Shown in pieces: positions 7,985 through 16,660 of a stretch of DNA of 64,000 nt. A program made the translations under genes and the position numbers. The notes beneath the pieces are model-generated. The model was given only the letters and a program-made list of their open reading frames with translations, searched no databases and had not been told where the DNA came from. This stretch comes from Arthrobacter sp. MA-N2 (lineage in GTDB: Bacteria; Actinomycetota; Actinomycetes; Actinomycetales; Micrococcaceae): the NCBI RefSeq assembly GCF_000517125.1, contig NZ_KI912156.1:436290-500289 (forward strand), given 5' to 3'. The first letter of the stretch is position 1; each line of letters starts with the position of its first letter.

Positions 7985-9481
7985 CTAGGAAAGCGGCGAA
8001 TACACCCGCAGCGCCCGGCGTTTCACCGTAAACTTTGCGGTGCGCACGCCAGGCAACGGCTCGCCGTCGACCGCTAGCACCAGAGGTTCTCCGAACGCCT
8101 CGATGCTGATCTCCCCTGCCTCGATGAGGTGGGCCACCTTGGATGTACCCACGGTTCCCGTGAGGACCGCCCACAGGAGCCGTAGCCGCGCAAAAGGCTC
8201 GTCGGCTGTGACCATGCGGATATCCAGCACACCGTCGTCGAGTACGGGCCGTGTCAAAGGGGCCAAATCCCGCGGATAGTAGCGGCCGCGGCCCACATAG
8301 AGGATCCACAGCTTGTGGCGCACCCCGTTGATCAGCAGCGTGGTGGGGGTTGCCGCTCCGAAGGTGCGCAGGCCTGCGACGAGTCCCGCGAGGGGTTTCC
8401 CCAGTGCGGGTTCCAGCCGTTCGCGTCGCCGCACCAAGTTGGGGTACAGGCCAATGCTGGCCGTATTCAGCATCATGAGCTCAGAGATCTCATCCTCGCC
8501 GTCAATGCCACGTCCCGCGCTCACGTGACCCAGGTCCGTCCATGCTGCGGCTCCCGTTTTGGCGGCTTTGAGCGCCCCTTCGAGAGAGCGGGCGTCCACG
8601 TCACGGGCGAAATGGTTGAGAGTGCCGCCCGGCAGCACCAACAAAGGCAGGGAATGCTCGACGGCGGCCGCCGCGGCAGCGCCGACGGTTCCGTCTCCGC
8701 CCCACACGCCCAAGGCCTGCGTCCCAGGCCTCCCTGCTGCGGCCTGGATTTCCTCAGCTATGTCGTGGCCTTCGGTAATCAAACGAATATACGCCTTGGG
8801 AAATATTTCCCGGAGTTCCGTCTCGGTGTCTGGCGAGTAGGAACCACCGAGGGCGTTCACGGCAATACTCAATCCTTCGCCTTCGCCGACTGCAGGCGCG
8901 TCGGCCGGTGAACGGTCCGTGGCCGGAGCCGGGAGCCGGGACGGCCACCATTTTCGCGTCAAAAGAGCTGCACCGGCGCCGATCGCTGAGCCGAGCACCA
9001 CGTCGGAGGGCCAGTGGGCACCTGTGTGGATGCGGGAATACGCCACACCGGCCGCTATGGGGGCAAGTGCGGCCCCAAGCGGGGGATATACCAATGCAAC
9101 ACCGAGGGTGAAAGCGGCGGCCGACGCGGAATGCCCGGAGGGCATGGACGAACTGGTGGGCTGGGGATTGACGAAGCGGAAGACCGGAAGGTGTTCAGGC
9201 AAAGGCCTGGTCCGCGGCAGCAGCGTCTTGAAACCAAGGTTGGTGACGGCCGACGCGAGCCCCAGAGCAAGGAGTCCGTGGATCGCTGCGTTACGGGGCT
9301 TGCCGGGGAAGGCCGCCAGGACACCGGCTGCGGCAAACCAGAGTTTGCCCTTGGTCGCGGCCCCGGAGAGGTTCCTCAGAACGTCGTCGTGCTTGCCTTC
9401 CGGCCAGCGCGAAACAGCACGGACCACTGCCCTGTCGAGTTGTATCACCCGACCCTGACCCCGTCGCAGGATTCTTCGCAT
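7985..9481 (-). CDS. PAP2 phosphatase / diacylglycerol kinase fusion protein
   Basis: 498 residues with two enzymes in one chain. Residues about 1-185 are a PAP2 phosphatase: KTLLPRTRPLP, PSGHSASAAAF and SRIHTGAHWPSDV are its three active-site motifs. Residues about 205-495 are a DagK/YegS-type lipid kinase catalytic domain, with the nucleotide loop GGDGTVGAAA, LPGGTLNHFARD, and the late GEPLVLAVDGEPL. Such fusions occur in actinobacteria and can both dephosphorylate and phosphorylate lipid head groups, for example phosphatidic acid and diacylglycerol. The true substrates are not visible here. The ATG at 9481 is only 37 bp from the start of a second, stand-alone PAP2 gene on the opposite strand, so both share a promoter region and a likely role in lipid-carrier or phospholipid turnover. 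Confidence 0.92.
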   Translation of the reverse strand: MRRILRRGQGRVIQLDRAVVRAVSRWPEGKHDDVLRNLSGAATKGKLWFAAAGVLAAFPGKPRNAAIHGLLALGLASAVTNLGFKTLLPRTRPLPEHLPVFRFVNPQPTSSSMPSGHSASAAAFTLGVALVYPPLGAALAPIAAGVAYSRIHTGAHWPSDVVLGSAIGAGAALLTRKWWPSRLPAPATDRSPADAPAVGEGEGLSIAVNALGGSYSPDTETELREIFPKAYIRLITEGHDIAEEIQAAAGRPGTQALGVWGGDGTVGAAAAAAVEHSLPLLVLPGGTLNHFARDVDARSLEGALKAAKTGAAAWTDLGHVSAGRGIDGEDEISELMMLNTASIGLYPNLVRRRERLEPALGKPLAGLVAGLRTFGAATPTTLLINGVRHKLWILYVGRGRYYPRDLAPLTRPVLDDGVLDIRMVTADEPFARLRLLWAVLTGTVGTSKVAHLIEAGEISIEAFGEPLVLAVDGEPLPGVRTAKFTVKRRALRVYSPLS

Positions 9482-9518
9482 CCCACCAGAGTATCGGCGT
9501 GCTGGCTAGGATGTGGGG

Positions 9519-10223
9519 ATGGCAAGGATCCTTCTTCCCCGCAGGCTTGCCCCGCGCCGCACAACGGTCATCGCGGCCACTTTGCTCGCGATCGCCGTGA
9601 TCCTAGGAGGCGTGCTGCTGGCAGGAAACAGGACCCCGCCTTTCCAAGCCCTGGACGATGCATGGAACGGTTTTGCGGTGACACTGCACACCCCGTTCTG
9701 GAACAATGTGAACCTCTTCCTCAACTGGATCGGCTACACGGGTATGTGGATCTTCCATCTACTGTTGGCTTGGGCATTGTTGATCCGTAGAAGGCTCCGT
9801 TCGGCGGCGTTCTCTGCTGTGGCCGGGCTGACCGTGATGCTGTTGACGCATCTGCTCAAATGGATCATCGAGAGGCCGCGCCCCGCCAACGCGAATGTGG
9901 CCACGGATACATATTCATACCCTTCGGGGCATGTATCTGCTACCACAGCATTTGTGCTGGTCCTCGCCCTTCTTATCGGACGCGTCTGGGCTTGGCTCCT
10001 TGCTATCGGAAGTATGCTGGCGATGATGGTAAGCCGGATGTATCTGGCAGCCCATTGGCTCACGGATGTGGTGGGTGGCGCGTGCCTGGCGTCCGGCGTC
10101 GTACTCCTGCTTTGGCTGGGATTCCAGAACATATGCATCCAAGAGAATACTGATGCGCACCGCGCTGTTTCTTGGAAGTTGAGCGTCGCGAGTCGCAAGC
10201 GACATGCAGGGCAGCGCGTATAG
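9519..10223 (+). CDS. PAP2 family lipid phosphatase
   Basis: 234 residues, six membrane helices. The three phosphatase motifs are present: KWIIERPRPAN, YPSGHVSATTA and SRMYLAAHWLTDVVGG. This is the layout of membrane PAP2/BacA-independent undecaprenyl-pyrophosphate or phosphatidic acid phosphatases. The ATG at 9519 (MARILLPRR) is preferred; a GTG six bases earlier is possible. A TAGGAT-like -10 sits just ahead, so the transcript may have a very short leader. It is divergent from the PAP2/DagK fusion gene. Confidence 0.88.
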   Translation: MARILLPRRLAPRRTTVIAATLLAIAVILGGVLLAGNRTPPFQALDDAWNGFAVTLHTPFWNNVNLFLNWIGYTGMWIFHLLLAWALLIRRRLRSAAFSAVAGLTVMLLTHLLKWIIERPRPANANVATDTYSYPSGHVSATTAFVLVLALLIGRVWAWLLAIGSMLAMMVSRMYLAAHWLTDVVGGACLASGVVLLLWLGFQNICIQENTDAHRAVSWKLSVASRKRHAGQRV

Positions 10224-10328
10224 ATAACCTCTAGACAACACCCAGTCAACACAAATCAGGGCGTCACATAGGGTAAACCATCAGCTAGCACTCGGCCTGC
10301 TCCAAGAGAGCGACCATAGTCTTCGGGC

Positions 10329-11879
10329 ATGCTCTCAAAGCCTCAACTCATCAACAGCGGCATCGGGGTGGCCGTCGTCGGCATTGCCGCGGGCGCCTTC
10401 CTCGTGCTGAACGGTCTGCCGCAAACAGCCTCTGACACCACCGCCCGCACCGTCGCGGTCAGCGCGGCAGACCTTACCGCCGTGTCCACCGCGAGCGGCA
10501 ACGTCTCCCCGGCAAGCACCACCGTCATCAACGCGCAGAACTGCACTGGTCCGATCGCCACGGTCTCCGCAGTGACGGGCCAACAAGTCACGGCAGGGCA
10601 GGTTCTGGTCACGATTGATCCGACGAACGCCCAAAACGCCCTGGCTGTTGCCCAGGCCCAATTGGATTCGGCAGCGGCCCAGGCGAACCAACAGCAGGCT
10701 TCGGCCAGCAACCAGGTGGCTTCGGCGAACCAGAATCTAGCCAACGCCCAGCAGACGGCGAACCTAGACGCCAGCCAGCAGGCAAGTGCCGTGGCCGCGG
10801 CGCAAACTGCCGTGAACAATGACAATGCCACCGTCGCGTCTGCGCAGACCGCTGCCAGCGCCCAGCCCGCCAGCCAACAAGCCCAGACCGCCCTCAACGC
10901 AGCCCAGGCCCAGCTGGCAAAGGACAACCAGGCGCTGACCCAGGCAGTCAACCAGCAGGCCAGCTCGGCCCTCAAGGACAAAGAGCAGCTCGCTTCGGCT
11001 GCCACCGCCCTCAGCTCCGCGCAAAGCGGCGGCGGCGCCACATCCAACACCACGTCCGCCCAGATTGCCGTTGACACTGCAACCAAGAACCTGGCGTCAT
11101 GCTCCCTCGCCGCCCCGGTTTCAGGCACGGTCACCGCTGTGAACGCCGTCGTTGGAGGCAACGCCGGCAGCAGCTCCGGCTCAGCCGGCTCCGGGTCTTC
11201 CGCCTCCGGCTCCTCAGGTTCCGGATCTTCAGGCAGCGCCTCCACGAGCGCCGCCAGCACCTCGTCCTCCGGACTGATCACGATCAGCGACACCGCGCAC
11301 CTGCAGGTCATCGCTAACTTCGCCGAATCGGACATCGCCGCCATGAAGACCGGCGACTCAGCCACCTTCACCTTCCCGGCACTCAAGACAGACCCCTCCG
11401 CAGCCCCCGTCACCGGTACCATCACGGCGATCGCCCAGAACGCCACCACCACTAACAACGTGGTCAGCTACCCGGTGACTATCTCCATCAATAACCCCCC
11501 GGCTGCTCTCCGTCTCGGCCAGAGCGCAACCATCTCCGTGACCACGGCAACTGCCAAGAACGCCTTGACGGTGCCTTCGCTGGCCATCACCACCACCGGA
11601 ACCAAGCAGACCGTCAACGTTATGAAGAACGGGACCGCGACCCCGGTGACCATCACCACCGGGATCACGGACAATGGCCGCACCCAAGTGCTCACTGGAC
11701 TCAGCGCGGGCGATCAGATCGAACTCCCGGCCATCTCCTCCACTTTGGACACCACCGGCACCACCGGACGGACCGGCACGGGAGGCCTCGGCGGGACGGG
11801 TGGATTTGGTGGCACAGGCGGAACCGGAGGCGCCGGATTCACAGGCGGCACCGGCGGCACCCGCGGAAATGGTGGGTAA
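10329..11879 (+). CDS. MacA/HlyD-type efflux adaptor protein with Ser/Gly insert and Gly-rich tail
   Basis: 516 residues. One membrane anchor (about 10-30) is followed by a lipoyl half-motif, an Ala/Gln-rich coiled-coil hairpin (about 100-225), the returning lipoyl half (LAAPVSGTVTAVNAVVGG) and beta-barrel regions. This is the adaptor of an ABC efflux system, with the overlapping downstream ATPase and permease genes. Two oddities: a low-complexity Ser/Gly/Ala run of about 35 residues interrupts the fold right after the second lipoyl half (about 277-314), and the last about 45 residues are Gly/Thr repeats (GGTGG-like). In an organism without an outer membrane the adaptor may pass substrates through the cell wall; that is inference. 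Confidence 0.9.
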   Translation: MLSKPQLINSGIGVAVVGIAAGAFLVLNGLPQTASDTTARTVAVSAADLTAVSTASGNVSPASTTVINAQNCTGPIATVSAVTGQQVTAGQVLVTIDPTNAQNALAVAQAQLDSAAAQANQQQASASNQVASANQNLANAQQTANLDASQQASAVAAAQTAVNNDNATVASAQTAASAQPASQQAQTALNAAQAQLAKDNQALTQAVNQQASSALKDKEQLASAATALSSAQSGGGATSNTTSAQIAVDTATKNLASCSLAAPVSGTVTAVNAVVGGNAGSSSGSAGSGSSASGSSGSGSSGSASTSAASTSSSGLITISDTAHLQVIANFAESDIAAMKTGDSATFTFPALKTDPSAAPVTGTITAIAQNATTTNNVVSYPVTISINNPPAALRLGQSATISVTTATAKNALTVPSLAITTTGTKQTVNVMKNGTATPVTITTGITDNGRTQVLTGLSAGDQIELPAISSTLDTTGTTGRTGTGGLGGTGGFGGTGGTGGAGFTGGTGGTRGNGG

Positions 11880-11885
11880 GCAGCC

Positions 11886-12614
11886 GTGAACGACGCTGTC
11901 ATCCAACTGGATTCCGTGAGCAAGATCTACGGCAAAGGCGAGGCCGAGGTAAGGGCACTGGATTCCGTCAGTATCTCCATTGCCCGCGGCGACTTCGTGG
12001 CCATTATCGGTGCCTCGGGCTCCGGAAAGTCCACCATGATGAACATCATCGGTTGCCTCGACGGCGCCACCGAGGGCACTTACCATCTGGACGGCATCGA
12101 TACCGGGACCTTGGACGAATTCCAACTCGCGCAGATCCGCAACCGGAAAATCGGCTTCGTCTTCCAGAACTTCAACCTGATTCCACGCACCCGGGCAGTG
12201 GACAACGTCTCCATGCCCCTTGCATACGCGAAAGTGCACCGCAAGGAACGGCGTGAGCGGGCCTTGGAAGTCCTCGATTCAGTGGGTTTGGCCGAACGGG
12301 CCGACCACAAGCCTTCACAGCTTTCCGGTGGCCAGCAGCAGCGAGTTGCCATCGCCCGTGCTCTGGTAACCAACCCTGTGCTGCTCCTGGCCGACGAACC
12401 AACCGGAGCCCTGGATTCCAAGTCCTCCCACGAGATCCTGGACCTCTTCGAGTCGCTGCACGCCAATGGACGCACCATCGTGATGATTACCCACGAAGCG
12501 GACGTCGCAGAGCGGGCCAACCGCGTAGTGCGGTTCCAGGATGGACACATCATTGAGGACCACAGGATCCGGGACGTTCACGCGCATCCGGTTGCGACGG
12601 CGGTACCAGCATGA
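11886..12614 (+). CDS. MacB-type ABC transporter ATP-binding protein
   Basis: 242 residues. Walker A GASGSGKST, signature LSGGQQQRVAIARAL, Walker B VLLLADEPTGALD and the switch His in MITHEADVA are all intact. It belongs to the LolD/MacB ATPase group. The GTG start is six bases after the adaptor stop, and its own stop overlaps the permease start (ATGA at 12611-12614), so the three genes form one operon for a tripartite exporter. Confidence 0.95.
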   Translation: MNDAVIQLDSVSKIYGKGEAEVRALDSVSISIARGDFVAIIGASGSGKSTMMNIIGCLDGATEGTYHLDGIDTGTLDEFQLAQIRNRKIGFVFQNFNLIPRTRAVDNVSMPLAYAKVHRKERRERALEVLDSVGLAERADHKPSQLSGGQQQRVAIARALVTNPVLLLADEPTGALDSKSSHEILDLFESLHANGRTIVMITHEADVAERANRVVRFQDGHIIEDHRIRDVHAHPVATAVPA

Positions 12615-13858
12615 TGATCGCCGAATCCGTGCGCTTTGCCCTGACCGGGGTCATGGCGAACAAGATGCGCTCGATACTCACTACGCTGGGCATCCTGATC
12701 GGCATCGCATCCGTCATTATCCTCCTGGCCGTGGGTGCCGGAACCTCCAACGCCATCAAGGCCCAAATCGGCAAACTCGGAACCAACGTGCTCACCGTCA
12801 GCCGCCAGACGACGGCGGGTGGACGCGCTGCAGGTGGCGGACAAACTGTCACCGGACCACGGTCCCGCGGCACCAACCTGACACTCCAGGACATGGCCGC
12901 CCTGACTGACCCCGTTATGGCCCCCGATGTCGCCGCGACGGCGCCGGTAGTCACTGCCCAGAACGTCACGGGTACTTACCAGGACGCAACCCACGCGGTC
13001 GCAACTTTCGTGGGGACCACGCCGTCGTACTTTGCCATCTCGAACGACACCTTGGCGGCGGGCTCATACTTCAGCGACGGCGACGCTACCAGCGGCACCG
13101 CGGTTGCCGTGATCGGCAATACCGTGGCGCAGGATCTTGTCGGCAGCTCAGTGACCTCGGCAGTGGGACAGACAATTGCCCTCAACGGCCAGAACTTCGT
13201 GGTTTCCGGCGTCCTGGCCCAGAAGGGTTCCTCGGGCCTCAACGATCCGGATGACATTGTGGTGATCCCCTACAGCGCCGCACAGGACAAGTTCACCGGG
13301 TACTCGCCTTCCCTCGCGTCCATCACCGTCCAGGCCAAGTCAGCGGACGTGATGAACCAGGCACAGAACGAGGTCCAAATGATCCTCGATGCCAGGCACA
13401 ACGTCACCTCCGTCAACCGTGACTACCAGGTTCGGAACCAAGCTCAGATCCTCACCACGGCCACCACGACGACGGCAACACTGACGATCCTCTTGGGCGC
13501 GGTAGCCGGTATTTCGCTCCTGGTGGGCGGAATCGGCGTCATGAACATCATGCTCGTCACGGTGACCGAACGTACCCGCGAAATCGGTATCCGCAAGGCG
13601 ATCGGAGCATCGCGGGGCAGCATCGTGAGCCAGTTCCTGATCGAATCGCTCATTATTTCGCTGATCGGCGGGGTGTTGGGCATCGCCGCGGGGTACATCG
13701 GCAGCGCCTTCCCCTTGTTGGGAACCCAGCCCGAAGTCCAGTGGTGGACCGTGTGGCTGTCATTCCTGGTTTCGGCGGCGATCGGCCTGGTCTTCGGCAT
13801 CTACCCGGCCAACAAGGCGGCGAAACTACGTCCGATCGACGCTCTGCGATACGAATAG
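12611..13858 (+). CDS. MacB-type ABC transporter permease
   Basis: 415 residues. An N-terminal helix (ILTTLGILIGIASVIILLAV) is followed by a periplasm-facing MacB_PCD domain of about 230 residues, then the FtsX domain with three helices (about 285-415), including GGIGVMNIMLVTVTERTREIG and ending in KAAKLRPIDALRYE. The last motif is conserved in MacB-type permeases. It works with the ATPase and adaptor encoded immediately upstream. Such systems export macrolides, peptides or lipids; this substrate is unknown. Confidence 0.94.
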   Translation: MMIAESVRFALTGVMANKMRSILTTLGILIGIASVIILLAVGAGTSNAIKAQIGKLGTNVLTVSRQTTAGGRAAGGGQTVTGPRSRGTNLTLQDMAALTDPVMAPDVAATAPVVTAQNVTGTYQDATHAVATFVGTTPSYFAISNDTLAAGSYFSDGDATSGTAVAVIGNTVAQDLVGSSVTSAVGQTIALNGQNFVVSGVLAQKGSSGLNDPDDIVVIPYSAAQDKFTGYSPSLASITVQAKSADVMNQAQNEVQMILDARHNVTSVNRDYQVRNQAQILTTATTTTATLTILLGAVAGISLLVGGIGVMNIMLVTVTERTREIGIRKAIGASRGSIVSQFLIESLIISLIGGVLGIAAGYIGSAFPLLGTQPEVQWWTVWLSFLVSAAIGLVFGIYPANKAAKLRPIDALRYE

Positions 13859-13920
13859 CCCACCCATAGTTCTACTCCCCAGCAAGCAAACGAAGAAACA
13901 CCCAAACAGGAGATCCACAA

Positions 13921-14331
13921 ATGTCCTACTCACCGCCGGAGCCCGGTCCGATGAACCAGCCGGAACCCCATCAGCCCTACGCCCAGCAGCCCTACACCGG
14001 ACAGCCAACGGCGGTTCTGCAAGGCACGGACGCGCCAACCGCGCAGGGTTGGGGCCAACCCCAGACCCCGGAGCCGTTCGTGCCCAAGAAGCGCTTCCAG
14101 ATGGGTCGCCTGACGCAGATCCTCCTTGCAGTGTTGCTGGTTGCCGTCGGGTTCTTTGCCGGCGTCGGCGTCACTAAGGCAATGGACGCGGGCCAGACCC
14201 GTCCGGGCCGCGGCCAGTTCCAGAACTTCAATGGCCAGGGGGGTCAGGGCCGGAACCGGCAGAGCGGCGCTCCCACCAACGGAGCATCGCCGAGCGCTAT
14301 CCCCTCGGCACCCGCCACGTCCGCTCCGTAA
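13921..14331 (+). CDS. Small Pro/Gln-rich single-pass membrane protein
   Basis: 136 residues. The N-terminal about 55 are rich in Pro, Gln and Tyr, then a basic patch (PKKRFQMGR) leads into one membrane helix (LTQILLAVLLVAVGFFAGVG), and a Gly/Gln/Asn and Ala/Pro-rich tail lies outside. It follows the MacAB-like operon by 62 bp and has AGGAG ahead of its ATG, so it may be co-transcribed. The shape suits a small accessory protein of the exporter, but there is no motif to prove that. Confidence 0.7.
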   Translation: MSYSPPEPGPMNQPEPHQPYAQQPYTGQPTAVLQGTDAPTAQGWGQPQTPEPFVPKKRFQMGRLTQILLAVLLVAVGFFAGVGVTKAMDAGQTRPGRGQFQNFNGQGGQGRNRQSGAPTNGASPSAIPSAPATSAP

Positions 14332-14354
14332 CCACCTCGGCGCCACCGCCCCCC

Positions 14355-14416
14355 CAACTAGCTCGCAGTTGTTGTCGTTATAACGCGTCAAAACGACAAC
14401 AACTGCGAGCTAGTTG
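14355..14416. repeat. Stop-codon hairpin repeat, copy 1 (perfect 25-bp stem)
   Basis: Two perfectly complementary 25-base arms (starting CAACTAGCTCGCAGTTG and ending CAACTGCGAGCTAGTTG) enclose a 12-base loop. The right arm contains the TAG stop of the MFS gene read leftward. Convergent genes end here, so it may act as a bidirectional terminator. Related copies lie at 22583, 26678 and 58308. Confidence 0.85.
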
Positions 14417-15603
14417 CTTTTCACCAAAGGTTTCGCTGCGCCGGCCAGCCACAGGGCAATCAGGATCGGAACCCCGATCGCAAGCAGGGCCATGTGGATG
14501 CCGGTATGGTCGCCCAAGTATCCCAAGAGCGGCGGCCCGGCGAGAAACGCCACATAGCCAATTGTCGACACCACAGAGACGCGTGCGGCTGCGTGCTTGG
14601 GGTCATCGGCAGCAGCGGACATGCCCATCGGGAAGGCCAAAGCAGCGCCAATTCCCCAAAGAGCCGCGCCCACCGCGGCAAGGATAAGGCTGCCCGCAAA
14701 GACGAAGAGCGCCAGGCCCGCTGCTGCTGCGGCCATGCTGACCCGCAGCACGGCTACACGCCCAAATCTGTCGATTGCCCGGCCGCCAAAGAAACGCATC
14801 AGGGTCATCGCGGCCACGAAGAGGGCAAACAAGAGGGCGCCCGTTGATTCCGTGGCATCCAAGCCATCCACCGTGGCCTTCGCGATCCAGTCGTTGCCAG
14901 CGCCCTCCGTGAGGGTCGCCCCGAGAACCACGACGCCGATCAGCAGCGTGCGGGAGTCCCTCCACGCCGAGGGACCCTTGACGGTGGGCACACCGCCGTC
15001 GGACGTCACAAGTGCGGCTTCGTGAGGCATGAAGTAATGCGGAGCCGTCAGCGTCAGAAGCACCACGACGCCGGCGATGACCAGCAAGTGCTCCGGAAGT
15101 CCGACGCCGATCTGGGATAGCCACGCGCCGATCAATGCACCCACAAAAGCGCCTCCACTGAAGGCGGCATGGAACTGCGGCATGACGGTTCGCCCGAGGC
15201 GATGTTCGACGTCGGCCCCCTCGATATTCTGCGACACGTCCCAGAGGCCGACCCCCACCCCAAAGAAAAACAGCGCCACAGCGGTGGCGGCCACGGAGCC
15301 GGCCATCAGGGAGAAAGCGATCGCCGCACCCGCGCACGCGGCCAGCAGCCCGGCGGCGCGGACGGCATTGGCCGTACCGATCCTGCCGATGACCCATCCC
15401 GCGGACGGCAGGGCCACAAGGGACCCGACGGCAGTGCACAGCAGCAGGGTGCCCATCTGCCCGGAGGTGAGGTGCAAAGTCTGGGTCACAGCGGGAATGC
15501 GGGCAGCCCAGCTGGCAAAAACCAGGCCATTCATGCCGAAGACCAGGAAAGTGGCGATCGCTGCGGCCTTCACGTTGGTGGCGGTTCTGGTGCTGGTGCT
15601 CAT
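14410..15603 (-). CDS. MFS transporter
   Basis: 397 residues with twelve predicted membrane helices and an internal loop near the middle (about residues 190-210), the usual major facilitator layout. FASWAARIPAVTQTLHLTSG and GVGVGLWDVSQNIEG resemble the YbjJ-like/sugar and drug MFS group. The start MSTSTRTATNVKAAAIATF at 15603 is chosen because it overlaps the upstream DeoR-type regulator stop by four bases (ATGA at 15600-15603). The start at 15729 would add 42 polar residues inside the regulator gene. It is likely controlled by that regulator; the substrate, perhaps a sugar or its derivative, is inferred from this pairing only. Confidence 0.9.
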   Translation of the reverse strand: MSTSTRTATNVKAAAIATFLVFGMNGLVFASWAARIPAVTQTLHLTSGQMGTLLLCTAVGSLVALPSAGWVIGRIGTANAVRAAGLLAACAGAAIAFSLMAGSVAATAVALFFFGVGVGLWDVSQNIEGADVEHRLGRTVMPQFHAAFSGGAFVGALIGAWLSQIGVGLPEHLLVIAGVVVLLTLTAPHYFMPHEAALVTSDGGVPTVKGPSAWRDSRTLLIGVVVLGATLTEGAGNDWIAKATVDGLDATESTGALLFALFVAAMTLMRFFGGRAIDRFGRVAVLRVSMAAAAAGLALFVFAGSLILAAVGAALWGIGAALAFPMGMSAAADDPKHAAARVSVVSTIGYVAFLAGPPLLGYLGDHTGIHMALLAIGVPILIALWLAGAAKPLVKSN

Positions 15604-16370
15604 ACGATCACAACTTCCACGGAGAGATTTTCCAGTTGGGTGCGTTCTTCGAGTGTCGGTTTCCGGTCCGTCACGATGACATCTACTGCGTCCATGGCTG
15701 CAACCAAGGCCATGGCCTGGGCATTCCACTTATTTCCTGTGCAGCCGATGATCACCCGTGCCGCCGACTCGAGGCCTGCACGCTTGATCGCGGCGTCCTC
15801 GATGTCGTGCGCCAACAGGCCGTCCTTGAGGTTGATGGCACACGGCGTCACGATGGCCGCGTCGAAGCGCAGCGAGCGGATGTTGGCCTCGGCCATCGGT
15901 CCACGGAAGGACTGCTCGCCCGGAACCAAGCTGCCCCCGGGCAACAAAAGACCCGGACGCCGGCCAGAGGGATGATCCGTTGCCAGGAACTCCACGGCAC
16001 GGAGGGACATCGGCATGATGGTCAGTTCACGTTGCGCGAGCCGGCGGGCAATCTCCGTTGCCGTGGACCCGCTGTCCAGCCACACGTGGTCACGGTCGCT
16101 GAGTAGCCGTTCGACGCCGACGGCGATTCTTCCCTTCGCGTCCTGCTCCTCCAGTTCGCGCTGCCCATAACCGGGGTTGTCGCCGCGTTCCACGAGGCTC
16201 CGGGCACCGCCGTGGATCCGACGAAGAACCCCGTGCGACGCGAGGATTTCCAGGTCCCGCCGGATAGTGGCCCCCGAGGCCCCGCATTCGGAAACGAGTT
16301 CGTCAACGGTGATTTCTTCGCGCTTGCGCAGCAACTCGCCAATGAACCGATGGCGGTCAGAAGTCTTCAT
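15600..16370 (-). CDS. DeoR family transcriptional regulator
   Basis: 256 residues. The N-terminal winged helix has the DeoR signature (RHRFIGELLRKREEITVDELVSECGASGATIRRDLEIL), followed by a sugar-phosphate-sensing DeoRC domain with LDSGSTATEIARRL and the closing VIVTDRKPTLEE region. ATG at 16370 is used; an in-frame TTG two codons earlier is possible. It is followed with overlap by the MFS gene, so it likely represses its own operon in response to a phosphorylated sugar. Repeats of TGATCAT lie just upstream. Confidence 0.92.
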   Translation of the reverse strand: MKTSDRHRFIGELLRKREEITVDELVSECGASGATIRRDLEILASHGVLRRIHGGARSLVERGDNPGYGQRELEEQDAKGRIAVGVERLLSDRDHVWLDSGSTATEIARRLAQRELTIMPMSLRAVEFLATDHPSGRRPGLLLPGGSLVPGEQSFRGPMAEANIRSLRFDAAIVTPCAINLKDGLLAHDIEDAAIKRAGLESAARVIIGCTGNKWNAQAMALVAAMDAVDVIVTDRKPTLEERTQLENLSVEVVIV

Positions 16371-16390
16371 GCTCAAATGCTAACTTGAAG

Positions 16391-16418
16391 TGATCATTTA
16401 ATCATGTTGTTTGATCAT
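16391..16418. promoter_or_regulatory. Likely operator of the DeoR-type regulator (TGATCAT repeats)
   Basis: TGATCAT occurs at 16391-16397 and again at 16412-16418, with a further ATCATG between them. The self-complementary TGATCA cores are 21 bp apart, two helical turns, and lie 20-48 bp upstream of the regulator start. This fits an autoregulatory DeoR-family site. Confidence 0.5.
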
Positions 16419-16486
16419 GTGGCAGAAGAGATCGATTAGATGGTCCCGCTCATCCCCCGGGATGAGGTCTCCCTGCCCCACCCGAA

Positions 16487-16638
16487 GCTCGCTCACCTAT
16501 AGGGCCAAAACCCCGAACGCTCCTGCACCAAATGAGCTGCTCCCCGGGAAGTCGGAACTGAATTTCTCAATCCAACTTCCGGGGACCACTTCAAAAGTGG
16601 AGGAGCGTTCCGAAAAAACGGGCCAAAGGTGAGCGAGC
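16487..16638. repeat. Long imperfect intergenic hairpin, GAGCGT family, copy A (carries an IS-end relic in its loop)
   Basis: The left arm beginning GCTCGCTCACCTATAGGG pairs with the right arm ending AAAGGTGAGCGAGC over about 38 bases. The arms share CGAACGCTCCT / AGGAGCGTTC at the inner edge. The loop holds a 57-bp sequence like the left end of the IS at 27991. Similar sequences lie at 20363-20489 and around 27957. There is no gene in 16371-16660. Confidence 0.65.
16537..16593 (-). mobile_element. Solo IS-end palindrome related to the left end of the 27991 IS
   Basis: This 57-bp stretch matches the reverse complement of 27991-28046 with only a few differences (one inserted base and about three substitutions), including the terminal TCCAACTTCCGGGGACCA. 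No transposase gene accompanies it. The sequence is itself palindromic (CCGGGAAGTCGGAACTGA against TCAATCCAACTTCCGGGG), so both of its ends resemble the IS terminal repeat. Confidence 0.7.
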
Positions 16639-16660
16639 GTCCCGGGGAGGCGGTTGGGAG

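Noticed and set aside
10343..11458. A 371-codon frame antisense to the efflux adaptor
   Set aside because: It mirrors an Ala/Gln-rich coding region, giving a Trp/Cys/Ala-rich nonsense product.
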